From: Brachypterus glaber | Lineage: Eukaryota; Arthropoda; Insecta; Coleoptera; Kateretidae | Direction: 5' to 3' | Assembly (NCBI GenBank): GCA_958510825.1 | Contig: OY294046.1 | Location: 50,511,794 to 50,575,793 of the forward strand | Length of the DNA stretch: 64,000 bases | Part shown: piece by piece, positions 45,401 through 54,649 of the stretch | Position numbering within the stretch: position 1 is the stretch's first letter | Layout of the letters: every line of letters starts with the position of its first letter | Translations under genes and position numbers: made by a program | Notes under the pieces: model-generated | Told to the model about the DNA's origin: nothing | Databases searched by the model: none | Seen by the model: the letters and a program-made list of their open reading frames with translations, nothing else

Positions 45401-45749
45401 ATCTTATTATAACAAAATTCTAACTTCGCCTCCCAAGGGGCAGAGGGTAGTTTTCGTGAAAATTGGTATACTAAGGTTTTTATGGTTGCTGAAAGTGAAT
45501 CTGATAATAAAAAAATGCATTTTACGCTCGGAAGTGAAAAATGGGAAAGCTCTTTTACTGGGAAGTGTATATTATAGTTATTTCGAAAAACATCTCAATT
45601 TTTTTTTTCAAAAGTTATATATTTTTTAGTTATTGGCGACGATGGTGACATATTTAGTAGTTTTACTGCAATTCCAAATCAGCATACCTGAGGATACCAG
45701 TATCGACTTTAATACCACCTTACATTTGACAAGCAAAGCTCCAAATTAA
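35188..45749 (+). CDS. Gr63a: Gustatory receptor Gr63a/Gr3 ortholog (CO2 receptor subunit), 6 exons
   Basis: The join is 35188-35530, 37808-38133, 39604-39996, 40917-40988, 43659-43748 and 45630-45749. It totals 1344 nt (447 aa plus stop) with GT-AG junctions in phase. An in-frame TGA lies 16 nt upstream of the start. The product is a seven-transmembrane insect chemoreceptor (7tm_7 type). It has a polar N-terminus of about 90 aa, hydrophobic spans, and the C-terminal TYLVVLLQF signature (415-423). Motifs such as GRFEEAVIDYLF, VVPYCYI, EGLGVKDIGLTITALF, ICDEAHYAS, EINMFLRATEMNP and GGFFDVNRNLFKS match the Gr63a/Gr3 lineage closely. This subunit works with Gr21a/Gr1-type partners in CO2-sensing neurons. 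The length is normal for the family, and no damage is seen. Confidence 0.95.
35601..36080. mobile_element. 480-bp MITE in Gr63a intron 1
   Basis: The ends are CACTCAGAGAAAAATAG...TTGTAAAATC and the complement-like GATTTTACAAGATGAGATTTTTCTGAGTG. It is AT-rich and non-coding. Confidence 0.8.
36099..37084. mobile_element. Foldback element with ~370-bp arms in Gr63a intron 1
   Basis: The outer ends GCACACGGTACCCCTCAGTA and TACTGAGGGGTACCGTGCGC are complementary. Pairing continues through CGCTTTTGGAGAAAAGGCTT and GAAGAGATGTTAAGC to about 36470 and 36722. The loop (36471-36721) is not paired. Confidence 0.88.
37092..37160 (-). pseudogene. Fragment of a LINE reverse transcriptase
   Basis: A minus-strand stretch of 22 codons reads IDLAKAFDSVSYKILL, the conserved (F)xDLxKAFDxVxHxxLL block of non-LTR reverse transcriptases. 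A stop follows. No further RT sequence is visible nearby. Confidence 0.7.
37808..38133 (+). CDS. Gr63a: Gr63a exon 2
   Basis: It follows TTTTTTTTAG and codes AYIGYIKWDRVELVRSAEG through the third span, ending LLQ at CAG|GTAAAA, phase 0. The upstream ATG at 37777 lies in the intron. Confidence 0.94.
38478..38785. mobile_element. MITE in Gr63a intron 2
   Basis: ACTACCTAGTAAAAA at the left pairs with TTTTTACAGGGTAGT at the right. The interior repeats CATACGTAAAC / CTTACGAAG / CCTACGCAAAC words. Confidence 0.55.
39324..39393. repeat. Hairpin MITE
   Basis: TATATACCTCAGGACTAAAC...CTGTTTTAG pairs with CTAAAACAG...GTTTAGTCCCTTGGTATATA across a 4-nt loop. Confidence 0.85.
39418..39482. repeat. (AT)n microsatellite
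   Basis: An uninterrupted AT run of about 65 bp. Confidence 0.98.
39604..39996 (+). CDS. Gr63a: Gr63a exon 3
   Basis: It codes 131 aa from VVPYCYIN to ICDEAHYASNC and includes the strongly conserved IRVAEYRALWMMLSKITRD and KDIGLTITALF segments. It ends at a GTAAGT donor. Confidence 0.96.
40024..40560 (-). mobile_element. Decayed Tc1-like transposon
   Basis: CAGTCGGTCAAGTAAGAGCG after TA at 40022 looks like a Tc1 terminal repeat. The minus strand codes a transposase end at 40137-40330 (below). The other terminus was not found, so the right limit is approximate. It lies in Gr63a intron 3. Confidence 0.65.
40137..40330 (-). pseudogene. C-terminus of a Tc1-like transposase
   Basis: The open stretch LDWPSQSPHANPIKNM followed by KLSGKKV and MPRRCQAIIDADGDWTSY-stop matches the Tc1 end. 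There the consensus is WPSQSPDLNPIE. Here the Glu of the catalytic triad is Lys and Asp-Leu has become His-Ala. Upstream coding is lost. Confidence 0.85.
40917..40988 (+). CDS. Gr63a: Gr63a exon 4
   Basis: This short exon of 24 codons (VRVQFQKKILLIELSWMN and on) runs from GATTTAG to GTAAGT, phase 0 on both sides. The sequence matches the family at this point. Confidence 0.95.
41069..41575 (+). pseudogene. 3' end of a LINE (non-LTR retrotransposon)
   Basis: The frame reads through FIQHWASQLVQEKF, ITSFLTGHGTFNNLLYKL and CRFCDYDKETASHIL, the C-x2-C...H zinc-knuckle end of jockey/R1-like ORF2. An in-frame TAA at 41351-41353 breaks it right after the knuckle His. The same frame then continues to a stop at 41573-41575. 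It is a 5'-truncated copy in Gr63a intron 4. Confidence 0.8.
42221..42440. mobile_element. 220-bp inverted-repeat element with TTAA ends
   Basis: TTAACCCGACGCGTGTGTGG...GGGGTTAAAACCACCCAT pairs with ATGGGTGGATTTAACCCC...CACACAGTTAA. TTAA at both ends recalls piggyBac-type targets, but the superfamily is not proven. Confidence 0.65.
42825..43440. repeat. Duplicated AT-rich dispersed repeat
   Basis: The segment CGAAAAAAATTTAAAATAAATTG...TTTAACCCCCTATAACTTTTTTG occurs at 42832 and again at 43218, about 385 bp apart. It carries the TTATTCGTTCTTGAGTTATC word shared with 33960 and 61620. Confidence 0.65.
43659..43748 (+). CDS. Gr63a: Gr63a exon 5
   Basis: It has 30 codons (INMFLRATEMNP to VNRNLFKS) between GATTTTAG and GTAAGT, phase 0 on both sides. 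Confidence 0.96.
43853..43988. repeat. Hairpin MITE in Gr63a intron 5
   Basis: AAAAAGATCTGGTTGGTGG...CAACTATTTTTCT pairs with AGAAAAATAGTTGG...CAACCAGATCCTTTTT. Confidence 0.85.
44114..44332. repeat. 219-bp MITE with ~55-bp arms
   Basis: ACTATGGTCTGTTTCATCAA...AAAAATCGCACAGT is an exact complement of the right end (ACTGTGCGATTTTT...ACAGACCATAGT). Confidence 0.92.
44690..45567. mobile_element. Second copy of the minisatellite-bearing TIR element
   Basis: It shares TTTGAAATTTTC, GACGTTTTATGTCGATATAAAT-like and GAATCTGATAATAAA(A) stretches with 28700-29190. It ends GCTCTTTTACTGGGAAGTG before TA. About five ~97-bp units run in inverse orientation (45040-45520). The left terminus is not clear. 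It ends 62 bp before Gr63a exon 6. Confidence 0.75.
45630..45749 (+). CDS. Gr63a: Gr63a exon 6 with stop
   Basis: It follows ATTTTTTAG. It codes the last membrane span with TYLVVLLQF, then ISIPEDTSIDFNTTLHL and a short tail to TAA at 45747-45749. Confidence 0.96.
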   Translation, partial: LLATMVTYLVVLLQFQISIPEDTSIDFNTTLHLTSKAPN

Positions 45750-45784
45750 AATACAAAAAATATAAATTCAAAAAATGTATAAAA

Positions 45785-45790
45785 AATAAA
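45785..45790 (+). terminator. Candidate polyadenylation hexamer of Gr63a
   Basis: AATAAA lies 36 nt after the stop codon. If used, the transcript would end before the exon-like sequence at 45902. Confidence 0.4.
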
Positions 45791-45901
45791 CTAATTAAAG
45801 AAATTTATAAATTCTTCCTAATGTAAAAATATATTTTGTGCATATTATTTTAGGTTATTTCAAAAAATAAGGGTGGGTTTTAATAAGTTTCTTTTCTTTA
45901 G

Positions 45902-45961
45902 TTTTTGATGACGATAATCACATATTTAATAGTTTTACTAAAATTCCAACTTAATTCTTGA
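45902..45961 (+). CDS. Exon-like C-terminus of a gustatory receptor (alternative last exon or remnant)
   Basis: After a TTTCTTTAG acceptor, 19 codons and a TGA read FLMTIITYLIVLLKFQLNS. This aligns with Gr63a exon 6 (LLATMVTYLVVLLQFQIS) in the same phase 0, so exon 5 could splice to it. It shows mostly conservative changes, and it lies 152 bp after the Gr63a stop. It is either an alternative terminal exon with a shorter tail or a leftover of a tandem duplication. Confidence 0.6.
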   Translation, partial: FLMTIITYLIVLLKFQLNS

Positions 45962-45972
45962 ATTCATCAATA

Positions 45973-46910
45973 TATCGTCGGCTTACAAGTAAAGAGTACT
46001 AAGTCCAAAAACATGGTTTTGAGATATTGACAAATTTAACTTTCATTGTTGTTTTTTAATTTTTGTAATAAATGTTTTTGGAAAAAAACTACAGCAAATT
46101 GCAATGACATGTTTGGACATAATAATGTCTCATTTGCAGTTAAATAAAGAAAAATTGAAGTAGTTTAATTCAACTAAATTTGAAAACAGACATGGACTTA
46201 GTGCCTTTTACTTGTAGGCCCACGACGTCGGCTTACAAGTAAAGAGCACTAAGTCAATAAAATAATATAAAAAACAACAATTTAAAATTAAAACCCTTCT
46301 ATTAATTAAACGTAATGTATAACTATAAAGTAGAAAACAAGATGTTTACATAAATTTTCAAAAACTAGGTTTTTAAAAGAAGGGTTTGGACTTTTTGATT
46401 GTTTAAAGAACGTTTCCAAAATTAATAATAATAATTAATTAGTATTAATTATATAAGACTGTTTACTATGCCAGAACTAAGACAGTTTTCAGAGGCCATC
46501 GGCTGTGCCGGCAAAGAAGCATCTCCTAAATTTAGGACTTCCATCAACTTTAACATAGCAAAATTTGAATGCGTTTGTCAGTAAAATAAATAACGCGAGA
46601 TTGTTCATATAAATGATTCAAGCAATCATATTGTTATAAATTAACTCTTTTTAGAAAGTCGCTTAGTGCAAAAACATTTGGTATAATCTACAAGTAAAAC
46701 GCACTAAGTGAATTAGTGCCCAATGCCAGATAAAATTTTAATCAAAGTCAAATTGGTGCGTTTTGTATAGTGGGTAACTTCCTTGGCAGTCCACCTAGAA
46801 GTTAGTTCGGTTTACCTATACATAGATCATCAAACATTAATTACAGTGCCATTAAAATCCCATTTTTGCAAAAAAGTGACTTAGTGCCTATTACTTGTAA
46901 GCCGACGATA
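45973..46910. mobile_element. Two joined inverted-repeat elements (TATCGTCGGCTTACAAGTAA)
   Basis: The left end TATCGTCGGCTTACAAGTAA and the right end TTACTTGTAAGCCGACGATA are exact complements. At 46192-46250 a right end (TTTTACTTGTAGGCCCACGA) meets a left end (CGTCGGCTTACAAGTAAAGA). Two units thus sit head to tail. A third pair of ACTTGTA/CACTAAGT words lies at 46660-46720. Confidence 0.8.
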
Positions 46911-47313
46911 TAGTATATTGATACCTTAGTTCTAAACTGATGCATCCATTATTTAGGTCAATTAAATAAGTGACCATGTACTCTGACGCTCCGGTAAACT
47001 GAATTGACCGAATTTCGAGGTATAAATGTTTAGATCTACGGTATCGATATTGATATGCGAGTCTAATCAATGGTTCAAATCCAAGGAACGAGTTCATTGT
47101 TTAAACCAATCATTAACACTAAACTAACTAAAAATTTGAAATGTCAGAATTATTTGACATATTTTATTTCATTGTTTAAATTCCTAATTGTTTAGTGTTA
47201 ATGACTGGGTAAATCAACCTTTAGTTTGGCAGCCCCGCGAGTATAAATGACCAGTATTCGGCGTAAACTCAGTTATGACTCATCAACAGTAATCGGAATA
47301 AATTCAGTTATGA
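46911..47313. other. No feature seen
   Basis: AT-rich, with a short inverted word pair around TTTAGTGTTAATGA at 47110-47205. Confidence 0.5.
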
Positions 47314-48058
47314 CTCATCAACGTTGAAAATAAACACAAAAACATAGACTTACGTAATATTTTTTCCGAATTATGAGGGAAATTTTTATAAAACATTTGA
47401 CGACTAATTTGTTACACAAAACAATATTGACTATACTATATTAACTATAAATATGTATATATATGGGTGTTTTTCGAAGAAAAAACCGATATTCGATTTT
47501 TAACTTTTAAGAAAACGAAAGTTTTTAATTTTTATTTATCAATAACTTTTTTTCCCACCTAACTCGTTTAAATGGAATCATTAAAAAAATCAAGATAAAA
47601 ATAAATAAAAATGTAAATATTTAAAACCTCGCGTCAACGCTAGAATCGACGCGGCGCCTATGCGAGCACTGGAAATTCGCCGATGACTGCTCATCAACGT
47701 TGAAAATAAACACAGAAACATAAGCTTACGGAATAATTTTGCCGAATTATGAGGGAAATTTTTATAAATCGAAACATTTTACGGCTAATTTGTTACCCAC
47801 AACAATATTAACTATACATACGTATATATATCGGTGTTTTTCAAAGAAAAAAACGACATTCGATTTTTATCTTTTAAGAATACGAAAGTTTTTAAATTTT
47901 ATTTGCCGATAACTTTTTTCACACCTCTCTCGTTTAAATGGAATCATTAAAAAAATCAAGATAAAAAGAAATAAAAATGTAAATATTTAAAACCTCGCCT
48001 CAACGCTAGAGTCGACGCGGCGCCTATGCGAGTACTGGAAATTCGCCGACTACTGTAA
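47314..48058. repeat. Tandem duplication, ~376-bp unit
   Basis: CTCATCAACGTTGAAAATAA starts at about 47314 and again at about 47690. Both copies run through GAATTATGAGGGAAATTTTT to GACGCGGCGCCTATGCGAG. They differ by scattered substitutions. Confidence 0.9.
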
Positions 48059-48370
48059 ATGACTAATATTTTTTCTTCGAGAGTCGAAACAGATTAGATG
48101 TAAAAATTTATAGTGTCTAGCTAGGAGCAGAAGTACTTTAGCGCCGGTGTTGCTACTATAGTAGTTATAGCTATCATTGATGTAAAATTTATACTATAGC
48201 AATTAGGCAACAAGTGATGAATGATGTTTGCAGAAAAAGAAATGTATTTTTATAATGGGAACCTAGTCATTTTAATTAGACCGAAAACTTTATTTAAAAC
48301 GGCGTCCCTCACTTAAAAATTTATGCCTTGTGGGCCAAGATATTTAAATTTAAAACTTAAGCTACATATA

Positions 48371-48525
48371 TAATTGAAGCGGCAAGTGGATAAAGGTGTG
48401 TAACATTTTTTAAACGTTTGAAATTTTTAATGAATTTAGAAGTTATGAGTCCCTTGTATTATAATATCGTGAAAATATTTTAAAAAATGTTACCCAACAC
48501 CTTCATCCACTTGCCGCTTCAATTA
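48371..48525. repeat. 155-bp hairpin MITE
   Basis: TAATTGAAGCGGCAAGTGGA...GTAACATTTTTTAAA pairs with TTTAAAAAATGTTAC...TCCACTTGCCGCTTCAATTA. Confidence 0.9.
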
Positions 48526-49137
48526 TGACAGCTGTTGGCAGACTTTATTTGTCTTTGCAGCTTGACAAGCTGTTAATGCTATAACTAAATTTCTAAAAAA
48601 TATTTGGCTCACAGGAGATCAAACGTACAGGCGTTTCTTATGGAAACTGGCTTTCGGTCAAAAATTCTGAATTTTTAGTATGATGTAGATTTCATCTTTC
48701 TGATCAAAAGCTTTCATTGGCCCAACTTGATCTGACGGCTGGTTTTTGAGTTATAGGTCAAAAAGTCAAAAACAGTAAAATTTTAATTTTGTTTTTTAAA
48801 TAAACTGAAATAAAAAACTTTACGTCAGATTTTGTTCTTATTATATCCACTTGTAATAAAAAATTAAAATTATATATTTTTTCGTTTAAAAGGATATTCA
48901 TTCAAAAAATCTTTGGAAATATGGCGAATGCACTACTACAATATGAAAAAAAAAGAAATAACGGTCAGATTTTCTTAATAATATATAAAATGAAATAATT
49001 TACATTAAAATGACGTATATAAATCTAAATTTCAAAATAATGATATTTTGTTTGAAAAAAAAAATAAAATAAAAAAACAAAAATAAATAAATAGAATAAC
49101 ATGTACTTTTTTAAAAACTATATTTCACTGCATAGTC

Positions 49138-49190
49138 GCGTTTGTGGCTCTTGATAAATTACTCCGGGTTCGAATCCAGTTAGCAGCAAA
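49138..49190 (+). repeat. tRNA-like fragment, left arm
   Basis: GGTTCGAATCC at 49167-49177 fits a polymerase III B box. The upstream TGGCTCTTGAT is a weak A box only about 23 nt away. That is too close for a real tRNA gene. Confidence 0.4.
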
Positions 49191-49504
49191 TAAGCTTTTT
49201 TGTGTTTTTTTTAAAATGTTTTTCGTTACAGGTTTTAACATGAAATGTTTTTATTTTCTAAAAAAAAAAAAATTATAAAAAAATTATCAAAAAATTGTAC
49301 AAAAATTATAAATAAGAAATAAAAATTCATATTTATTTTTATGAAAGGAATATAAAATTTTTATACATTTTACATTTATATGTTTTAAGATTGTTTTATT
49401 ACTTTATCTAAACAACAAAAAAAAGCCAATTACTCTTAATAAGAATATATTTTTCTTACGTACTTTTGTGTGATGAAAACATAAAAAAATAAAAAGCTTG
49501 TATG

Positions 49505-49552
49505 TCCCTAACTGAATTCGAACCCTCCGCTTCCACTGCGCCACAAAAGCGA
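49505..49552 (-). repeat. tRNA-like fragment, right arm
   Basis: On the minus strand, TGGCGCAGTGG (A-box-like, 49533-49543) precedes GGTTCGAATTC (B-box-like, 49514-49524). It mirrors 49138-49190 and looks like a shortened tRNA or SINE head. Confidence 0.45.
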
Positions 49553-50021
49553 ATTATTATTATTATTTTTTTTTTTTCAAAAAATAACATTGTTTTTGAA
49601 GTTAGATTTTTATACGTCATTTTAATGTATTTTATTTTACATATTATCAGAGACTTTCTATTGCTTTATGCATATTATTAAAAAAATCTGACAGTTATTT
49701 ATTTTTTCATATTGAGGTGGCGCCTTCGCCATATTTAGAAAGATTTTTTTAACTTTTACCTTTATTCCAAACGAAAAATATATAATTTTTAGTTTTTTAT
49801 TACGAGTATATATAATAAGAACAAAGCCTGATGTCAAGTTTTTTTTATTTCATTATTTAAAAAACAAAATTATGATAACATTTTACTTTTTTCGACTTTT
49901 TGACCTACAACTCAAAAAACAGCCGTCAGATGAAGTTGGGTCAATGGAAGGTTTTTATTAGAAAGATGAAATCTACATCATACATAATAAAAATTCAGAA
50001 TTTTTGACAGAAAACCATTTT

Positions 50022-50169
50022 CCCGAGGGGTAAACCGCGGAGGAATTCAGGTGTACAAATCGGAGGAAATCTTTGAAATTTACGAGGAAATCTTTGAAGA
50101 TTTCCTCCTGAAATCTTTTAAGATTTCCTCCTAAAGGTGTACAAAATTTTTTCAGCGGTTTACACCTCG
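50022..50169. mobile_element. Nested hairpin element
   Basis: CCCGAGGGGTAAACCGC at the left pairs with GCGGTTTACACCTCG at the right. Internal GGAGGAAATCTTTGAA units are repeated and inverted. A related, diverged copy is at about 33695-33930. Confidence 0.75.
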
Positions 50170-50515
50170 CATATTCCATAAGAAACGTGGCGGTCTGTTT
50201 AATTGTCGTTTTAAAGAAAATTTCTCATATTTTTTTACCATTCACCCCACTAAAATGATTTTAGGACCCCCATAATTTTTATTTAATAAGTTTAATTCTG
50301 TTATTTTACGACTTTAAATGTATTGTTAACGTCAACATCCTTGAATAGTTTGTGAACTGCAGTTTTCTAAATGCGATATATGCAACTGACTAATAAAGCT
50401 TTTCGCACTGACTCTGATAGCACACATTGTTCTAAGAATATTCTTTGGACGTTCTGAGGACGAAAAAATACTCTAAGAATATTCGTAGAAAATATTTAGA
50501 ACTTTTTTGTTGTCA

Positions 50516-51597
50516 GGGGAACAAAGGCTTTTTGCCCCTATAACTATTTTGTTCCTGTTCCTATTTTGATTTATATCACGTTTTTTTTTTACTTCCGGTT
50601 TAACCGGAAATTACCCCTACTTTTTATTTTTAAATGGAACATCCTGTATATTTTTACATATTTGGATTCTCCATTAAATTCTGTGTATTATATTTTGTTT
50701 TAGATTTTTTTATTGAAAAGTCACTAAATCTATTTATTTTGGATCAAATAATGATAGAAAAATACAATTTATCGAGCAATTTATTAAAAAAATTCCTTGC
50801 TTTTGATTTTACACGAAAACCAAACTTGGAATAACATATTATTTTACAAACTTACAAAATATTATTTTAAAGAGATTATGGCAATAAATGTTAACTTTTT
50901 GGTATCATCGTAAAGAGAAAAAAATAACCTTTCTAGTGATATCTATGAGCCATAGACGTAATAAAGCAAAAATTTGAATTAAAGCAATCTTTTCGCGAAC
51001 TATACGTGTTATTGCACGGACCTGAATAGTCCCTTTGATGCAAATGCCGTTACATAAGTGTGCGAGCATATTATTTTTACAAATTTATTTTAAGAGAGAT
51101 AATAAAAATAAATATAAACTTTTTGGTACCACTGGAAAGAGAAAAAAATAATCTTTTTAATCATATTGACGAGCCACATAGGTAATTAAGCAAAAATTCG
51201 AGTAAAGGCAAAAAATGTTTTTTTAGTTTTCGTGTAAAATATAAAGTAAACAATTTTTTTAATAATTCGTATTTTTTTACCAATATTTGATACAAAACAA
51301 ATAGATTTAGTGACTTTTCAGATAAAAAAATGAAAACAATTTTTTTTTTTTAAATGACAAAAGATGTCACAATTTGACAAAAACTTAGAATACACAGAAT
51401 TTATTGGAGAATCCAAATATGTAAAAATATACAAGGTTTACATTTGAAAATAAAAAGTAGCTGCCGTTTCCGGTTAAACCGGAAGTGAAAGAAAAAATTA
51501 CGTTAGGTGATATAATCCAGAATATGGTGTTATAGGCCCTGTAACTTTTATTCTTTTATCTCTAGGAATAAAAAGTTATAGGGGCCAGCCACCTTTG
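50516..51597. mobile_element. Foldback element with ~300-bp arms
   Basis: GCCCCTATAACT...ACTTCCGGTTTAACCGGAA...TTTTTACATATTTGGATTCTCC is matched by its near complement at 51270-51580. The loop holds two similar stretches around CTTTTTGGTA(T/C)CA (50895 and 51118). Confidence 0.85.
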
Positions 51598-51799
51598 AAA
51601 AACACCCGGTATAGATGTTTTTTTATAAGGATATTAATATTTAATATAATCTTAAGATCTTGTATTAACTTTGTAATTTTGTTTGTTTTAAATAAAAAAA
51701 TTAAATTAAATGATACGATTTTGATTTAAATCCTTTGGGCTGATAGAAGATAATTAAAATACTTCCCAAATAAGGCTGAATTTAATCATTTCTCTGATA

Positions 51800-51944
51800 G
51801 GTATACTGCCCTGATAAAGTAAAGGGCAGTAAGTGACATTGGTCAATAGCAGCGTTTTCAAAATATTACATCAGGGTTGACGTGAAAACGCCGCTATGCG
51901 ACAAGTGTTACTTACTGCCCTTTACTTTAACAGGGCAGTATACC
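51800..51944. repeat. 145-bp hairpin MITE
   Basis: GGTATACTGCCCTGATAAAG...GGGCAGTAAGT pairs with ACTTACTGCCC...CAGGGCAGTATACC. Confidence 0.92.
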
Positions 51945-51966
51945 TAAATATATTTCACCTGAAAAA

Positions 51967-52100
51967 TAGTATATTCTATAACTAGTATGGAATAGACAAT
52001 ATTCCGCGCGAGCGGAAAGTTTGTCATACGAGCCGGCAGGCGAGTATGACGGTCCCGCGAGCGCGGAATGACTATTCCATACGTGTTGTAGACTATACTT
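51967..52100. repeat. GC-rich hairpin
   Basis: TAGTATGGAATAGACAATATTCCGCGCGAGCGG pairs with CCGCGAGCGCGGAATGACTATTCCATACG. An inner CATACGAGCC/GGCGAGTATG pair lies at the tip. Confidence 0.85.
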
Positions 52101-53390
52101 TTTCTTCAACTGTAAATATGAAACACTGTATGGCTTTAAACTGCGGACAAGGTTAAAAACCATGTTTTTTGTGACTCGATATTATAAATGCAACAAAACA
52201 CATATTTTTAAATAAAGCAATTAATGCTATTTAATAATTTTATGAAATCAGTACTTAAAAAAGATTGTTATTTAATTTTACCAGACATTTACAAATTATA
52301 ATGCAAAAATTGAAAGTTATGTCAGATTATTGTGACAGATATCAGGTTTAAATATTTGGCAATAGATGGAACAGTTTTAATTTTTTGAACTAAATTGATA
52401 AAAAACTAGTCAGATATTAAGAAAAACTAATAAACTTTATGTAATTTTATCGCAAAACTTTAAATTGCATTAAATTATTCAATATTTCATGGTAAAATAT
52501 TTATATTTTTGCTAATTTTGCCACAGTTTTTTTTTACTTTTATAAACAACAGATTTCACTACATGTGCTCATTCTAACACTTGATACGGAATATTCATAC
52601 CGTATCTAGAGCTAGAATGGATTCATTCTGTGTTTGAAAAGTGTGTGTATTTGCTTACATTCTAAAGCAGTCGTAGAAAAATAATCCTATCAACTTTATA
52701 TACTACTAGGCAACAGGAAAACAAGAAAATTGAATTTCAAAATGAAATTTCTTATCATATTGTTAAATATATTGAGCCTTTTCCTAAATTAGGTACTTTG
52801 TTTTATATCTATTACTTCGGCACAAAGTATGACGAAATATTAAATTCATGCTAACCAAAAAAATATAGTCTTCTGTTTCTTAATTTTCGAGATGAGGGGG
52901 GTAATGGGGGTAATTACCCTCACCCATAGGATAAAAATATATGTTTTTTATTGTATTATCCTTTAAAAAAATATAAATTTGTCTTTTTTTATTTTTAATG
53001 CCGGAAAAAATTCCCAGATCTTGGTATTCCCCCCCCCCCCCCATAGAAAAAAACATCTACGCCTTTGGTGTAGATAAACCTGAATCAACCTTTTTCTTGG
53101 TCCTTAACTTTGTAAGGGCGTAAAATTTTAATCTTTTATCACCCCCTCTTAATACTTGATGAGATATCGACTTCAATTTGCTTAAACTATCTTTTGGCAT
53201 ATAAATATTTCATATTTTTAGCTTTTAAAATGTGGTCACGGGACATGGGGGATTTTTTTAAAATAGAAAGGGGGTACTTACGATACATCATTTTAAAGCA
53301 AATTAAATTCTCTATTGGACCATACATTTTTAAAAAATAAAAAAAAATCGAATGCGATGTTTTGAGATTTTTTTTTGAACATTTTTTATA
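52101..53390. other. No gene seen
   Basis: AT-rich DNA with a C-run at 53027-53042. No coding frame or clear element. Confidence 0.5.
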
Positions 53391-53632
53391 GCTATAAATA
53401 AAAATTTTCAAAAAAATCTAGGTATCATTTAAATTTAGTTTTAAAGTATAGTTTACCTTTTGCATCATGAAATTACTCATTTATCTTTTTTTTTTAGGAA
53501 ATGTTGAAGAAATTTTTTATAGCTATAAATAAAAATTTTCAAAAAAATCTAGGTATCATTTAAATTTAGTTTTAAAGTATAGTTTACCTTTTGCATCATG
53601 AAATTACTCATTTATCTTTTTTTTTTAAGAAA
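53391..53632. repeat. 121-bp tandem duplication
   Basis: ATTTTTTATAGCTATAAATA... is repeated at 53512 with no visible change over about 110 bp. The copies differ only near the end (GGAAATGTT versus AGAAATTTT). Confidence 0.95.
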
Positions 53633-54649
53633 TTTTGAAGAAATCCCGTAAAATCGAGAAATCCCAAAAAAAAGTCTAAAAAAAATAAAAAATTATCGTC
53701 ACAATTTGATTTAATAGCAAACTTTATAACATCTTTAATAATGTATCTAACACGACCTCCTTTCCATACAAAAAAAACCTTATGCCCACAATTTAAAAGT
53801 TAGAAATGTCAAATATATTCAAAAAGATAGGTACCTATCAGTTTTTAAGAAAAACAGTGACGTAATTTTTTACTTTGCATGAGGGGAGGGGTACCCCCAT
53901 GGGCCACTTTTTCTCACTCGGCCTCTTATCCTCCCCCCCCCCCCCCTTAGCGGTAAAATAATTGTTGAAGATCACCTTTTAACTCACTGAGTTATTAAGT
54001 TTTTGAGTTGTTTAGACTATATTTTGATAACATACCTATAGTATAAATCGTCTAATGGATCTTCCTTAGACGAATTAGACCGAAATTACGCGAATCGCAC
54101 CCGAATTGATATGATCTTCGCTTTTTACCACGCTCTCGCAAATGAGTCACTGCACGTTTCATTGAAACCATTCAATACCCAACTAGCATTTCGTCGCGTA
54201 ACCTTCTCAACCACGTATCTCCAAAAATTCGATTTTCGGTTTTTTTGCAAAAATCAATTCTGTACATGATTAGTAATGACCTAAACAAAGTCCTAATTAA
54301 CATTCCAATTGATTGATAAGTTATGTGGAATTCAATTATCTCGTATCTCCAGTACTTAAAATAAATAACTGTAACAACCTCGTATCTTCAATATTTTTTT
54401 CTTAAAATGTCTATAAAAATTTATATCTAAGGGTTTCTAAGGTCGCTTTAGTTGAATTTTGTAAAAAACTTTAATCTACCCCTGGAGAAGGGGCTACATT
54501 TTTAAATGTTTACAATATTTTAGTGAACATTGATATATAGGGGTTTTAATGGTATATTTTGTTCGAATTCTATTTAAATTCAATTATAATTCTGTTTAAT
54601 TCAATTATAATTATTACAATTTTTTATTTAATTGTTAGTTTTACAATTA
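53633..54649. other. No gene seen
   Basis: AT-rich DNA with a C-run at 53932-53946. The block 54060-54200 is less AT-rich, but all frames have stops. Confidence 0.5.

Larger units (their letters stand above)
48628..50188. mobile_element. Foldback element with ~400-bp arms and tRNA-like pieces
   Basis: CGTTTCTTATGGAAA...CAAAAATTCTGAATTTTTA pairs with TAAAAATTCAGAATTTTTG...TTCCATAAGAAACG. Pairing continues through GATGTAGATTTCATCTTTCT and the GACTTTTTGACCTA region. The right arm is split by a nested element (50022-50169). The centre holds opposed tRNA-like sequences. Confidence 0.85.

Noticed and set aside
49138..49552. Functional tRNA genes
   Set aside because: The A- and B-box-like motifs are too close and no cloverleaf can form.
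54060..54200. Less AT-rich block that might be an exon
   Set aside because: All frames have stops and no splice-site pair encloses an open stretch.
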